In this document: in pieces, positions 62,154 to 64,000 of the stretch
How the letters are laid out: each line of letters opens with the position of its first letter
How positions within the stretch are numbered: the stretch's first letter is position 1
Made by a program: the position numbers and the translations under genes
From: Aristolochia californica
Lineage: Eukaryota > Streptophyta > Magnoliopsida > Piperales > Aristolochiaceae
Direction: 5' to 3'
Length of the DNA stretch: 64,000 nt
Assembly (NCBI GenBank): GCA_029961685.1
Contig: JARWKL010000004.1
Coordinates: 47,687,824 to 47,751,823, forward strand
The notes under the pieces: generated by a model
What the model was told of the DNA's origin: nothing
Database searches by the model: none
Seen by the model: the letters and a program-made list of their open reading frames with translations, nothing else

Positions 62154-63567
62154 ATGATATCCAAAAGCATCTGCTTTCTCGGTGGTGGAAGAATAACCGC
62201 CCTTCTTCAGCCAAACCCTGCCACAAGCAACGAATTAAGCTCAATCTTGCTTTCCCAGACACGGGTTTTCGTGAAACCACCTCTACTGCTTCCAAACGCC
62301 TTCCAATCGCTTGTGCGGTGTCGTCTGTCCAAAGGTAAGAATTATTTCTGCTCGAAGTTATCGTTCAGTGTTGGGCACAACGCTATATTTTCTCCTATGA
62401 CAATCTCTGTTTCTTCTTGTAGTGAGCAGTCGATAATGACGTCGAAGCAGGGGCGCGGGAAGGTCTTCCTTAGTATTCGATTGGACCACCAGGTGCGTTT
62501 CGGCGATCGCGTCGTAGTTTTGGGGTCTTCCAAGGAGTTGGGGTCTTGGAAGGAGAAGGTTCCTTTGTCGTGGACGAATGAGGGATGGGTAACAGAGTTG
62601 GAGATTGAAGGCGGGGAACGAGTTGAATATAAGTTTGTGATTGTGAGGAGGGAGAAACATTTAGTTTGGGAAGACGGGGAGAATCGCGTGCTGAATTTGC
62701 CTAAAGAAGGTCACTTTGGACTAGTTTGTCATTGGAACAAGACAAGCGAGACGTTGGATTTGACGGAATTAGAGGAAACTGACGACCAAGAGGGGGGAAG
62801 AGGTACCGAGACTGAAGCCGTGGCGGAAGTGTTAGACTCGAGCGCATTCGTTCAAGAGTGGCAGGGAAAATCTGTTGAATTTATGAGGTCAAACGAACAT
62901 AGGAACAAAGAAACTGAAAGGAGGTGGAACACAGAAGGACTTGAAGGTTTGTCTTTGAAGTTGGTGAAAGGCGATCAAAATTCCAGAAATTGGTGGCGAA
63001 AGGTATGGATCCTACTATTTTTTCCTTTACTCCTTACGGGTTTATTTTGTTTAGTACTTTATTCCCCTATGTTTTCTCACTTTCATTGTACTAATGAAAA
63101 TGCACAGGCTTGTTTTTCTTGATTTAATAAGTTGGGAGTGATTGGTAAAGATATATATGCATTTATGTATGTGTTTGTGTGTATGTAGTCCATATTTCCA
63201 CAATATTCTTGCTCATCCTATGTCATCCTTTTGTTGTTGCAGCTAGAAGTTGTGCGTGAGTTGCTTGCAGGGAATGTAGAAAAGAATGAACGACTGGAGG
63301 CTCTCATATACTCTGCAATCTATTTGAAGGTTCGAAAACAATTTGTTACTCTAGGTGTTTATTTATATTGCTGTCTCAAAAAGTCCAACTCCTTTATTTA
63401 ATTAAATCGATAAATACATTATTTTATGTCTGCAGTGGATCAATACGGGGCAGATTCCCTGTTTTGAGGATGGTGGTCATCACAGGCCTAATAGGCATGC
63501 TGAAATTTCCAGGCAAATTTTTCGTGATGTGGAAAGAATAATGTATAGCAAAGATGCATCACCTCAG
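62154..63567 (+). CDS. PWD: Phosphoglucan, water dikinase PWD (GWD3), 5' part
   Basis: Three exons seen: 62154-63002, 63243-63329 and 63436-63567, phase 0 throughout, first 356 residues. The first about 90 residues are Ser-rich and basic, a likely plastid transit peptide. A CBM20 starch-binding domain spans about residues 100-205: [49 protein letters not shown] and the ENRVL block, including the aromatic residues used for glucan binding. Then come [21 protein letters not shown] and the strongly conserved [23 protein letters not shown] phosphorylates glucose C3 in starch already phosphorylated by GWD, opening granules for degradation. Relatives are about 1,200 aa, so the catalytic His and nucleotide-binding domains lie beyond the right edge. 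Confidence 0.94.
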
Positions 63568-64000
63568 GTATCTGCTCATCAGTATTTCCAGATTCCTTCA
63601 ATTATTTGAATTTTTATTGAAGCCAACTCTTGCGCATGCTTTAAGTCACTTTTCCTTTTTCCTTTGTGTTTTATTTTTCCAAAAGAAGATTAAGAATGGT
63701 AGGCCGAGGATACCAAAGGATGTGAGCCTTTAGTGGTGGAAGACAAACATTCAATCTCAAAATCTTTCCAACCTGCTAATCCTTGGTTAATGAACTCAAA
63801 ATGAACTGTTGAAATATGAGCTATGCATCATTGTCAGCTATTGAAAAACCATCTACAGGAAATTGTGGTCGTCCAGTTTATCAAAATTTCAAACTGTGGA
63901 TCACATATGATTATCATTTTAAAAATGTAGGGTGACCCTGTTCAGTGCACCTTGATCGCTTGCTACTGAGTATGACCTTGGCTCTTCTCGATAGTTTTAT
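63568..64000 (+). other. PWD intron sequence at the window edge
   Basis: No further PWD exon recognised; the next expected block (VLVARKIHP-like) is not present before the end. Confidence 0.6.

Noticed and set aside
1..64000. tRNA, rRNA, CRISPR or operon-like arrays
   Set aside because: No tRNA B-box with matching acceptor stem, no rRNA similarity and no regularly spaced repeats were seen; the plant intron-exon structure makes bacterial systems implausible.

Overview
The window is nuclear DNA from a flowering plant. Most loci are split by GT-AG introns of roughly 70 to 2,000 bp, intergenic DNA is AT-rich, and the recognisable proteins are plant types: chloroplast BASS carrier, phosphoglucan water dikinase, plant fimbrin, IBH1-type bHLH and caffeate-type O-methyltransferase. 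Remnants of Copia, LINE and TIR elements separate the genes. Nothing in the sequence fixes the species; gene structure fits a eudicot or early-diverging angiosperm better than a grass.

Layout. 1-5014 (-): 5' half of the importin-beta gene SAD2, running off the left edge. It shares a roughly 1 kb divergent promoter interval, containing a telo-box, with a DUF1997 gene (6076-7380, +). 8055-12036 (-): an unidentified acidic protein with an N-terminal hydrophobic hairpin. 13837-16531 (+): plastid carrier BASS1. 17375-25683 (+): a broken KU70 (XRCC6) pseudogene whose middle is replaced by two opposite-facing Copia remnants. 25.7-32 kb: gene-poor, with one unexplained GC-rich block. 32085-32549 (-): IBH1-like bHLH. 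33-39.6 kb: gene-poor, with a perfect G-quadruplex tract, a TIR element with arms of about 220 bp, and a decayed OBAP1 copy beside it. 39610-44566 (+): R3H/SUZ RNA-binding protein. 46949-52035 (+): fimbrin. 53335-54491 (+): O-methyltransferase. 55206-61144 (-): a decayed copy of the bifunctional thiamine gene TH1 with two LINE tails in its introns. 62154 to the edge (+): 5' part of PWD/GWD3.

The intact genes are mostly housekeeping functions (nuclear import, plastid transport, actin bundling, starch phosphorylation) and do not form a common pathway or cluster. The main feature of the window is three independently decayed genes (KU70, OBAP1, TH1), each next to or containing transposon debris. 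I found no CRISPR array, operon, rRNA or tRNA gene and no convincing new multi-gene system. Exon boundaries were placed by eye, using reading phase, splice consensus and remembered family sequences; phases were checked to add up for every intact gene.
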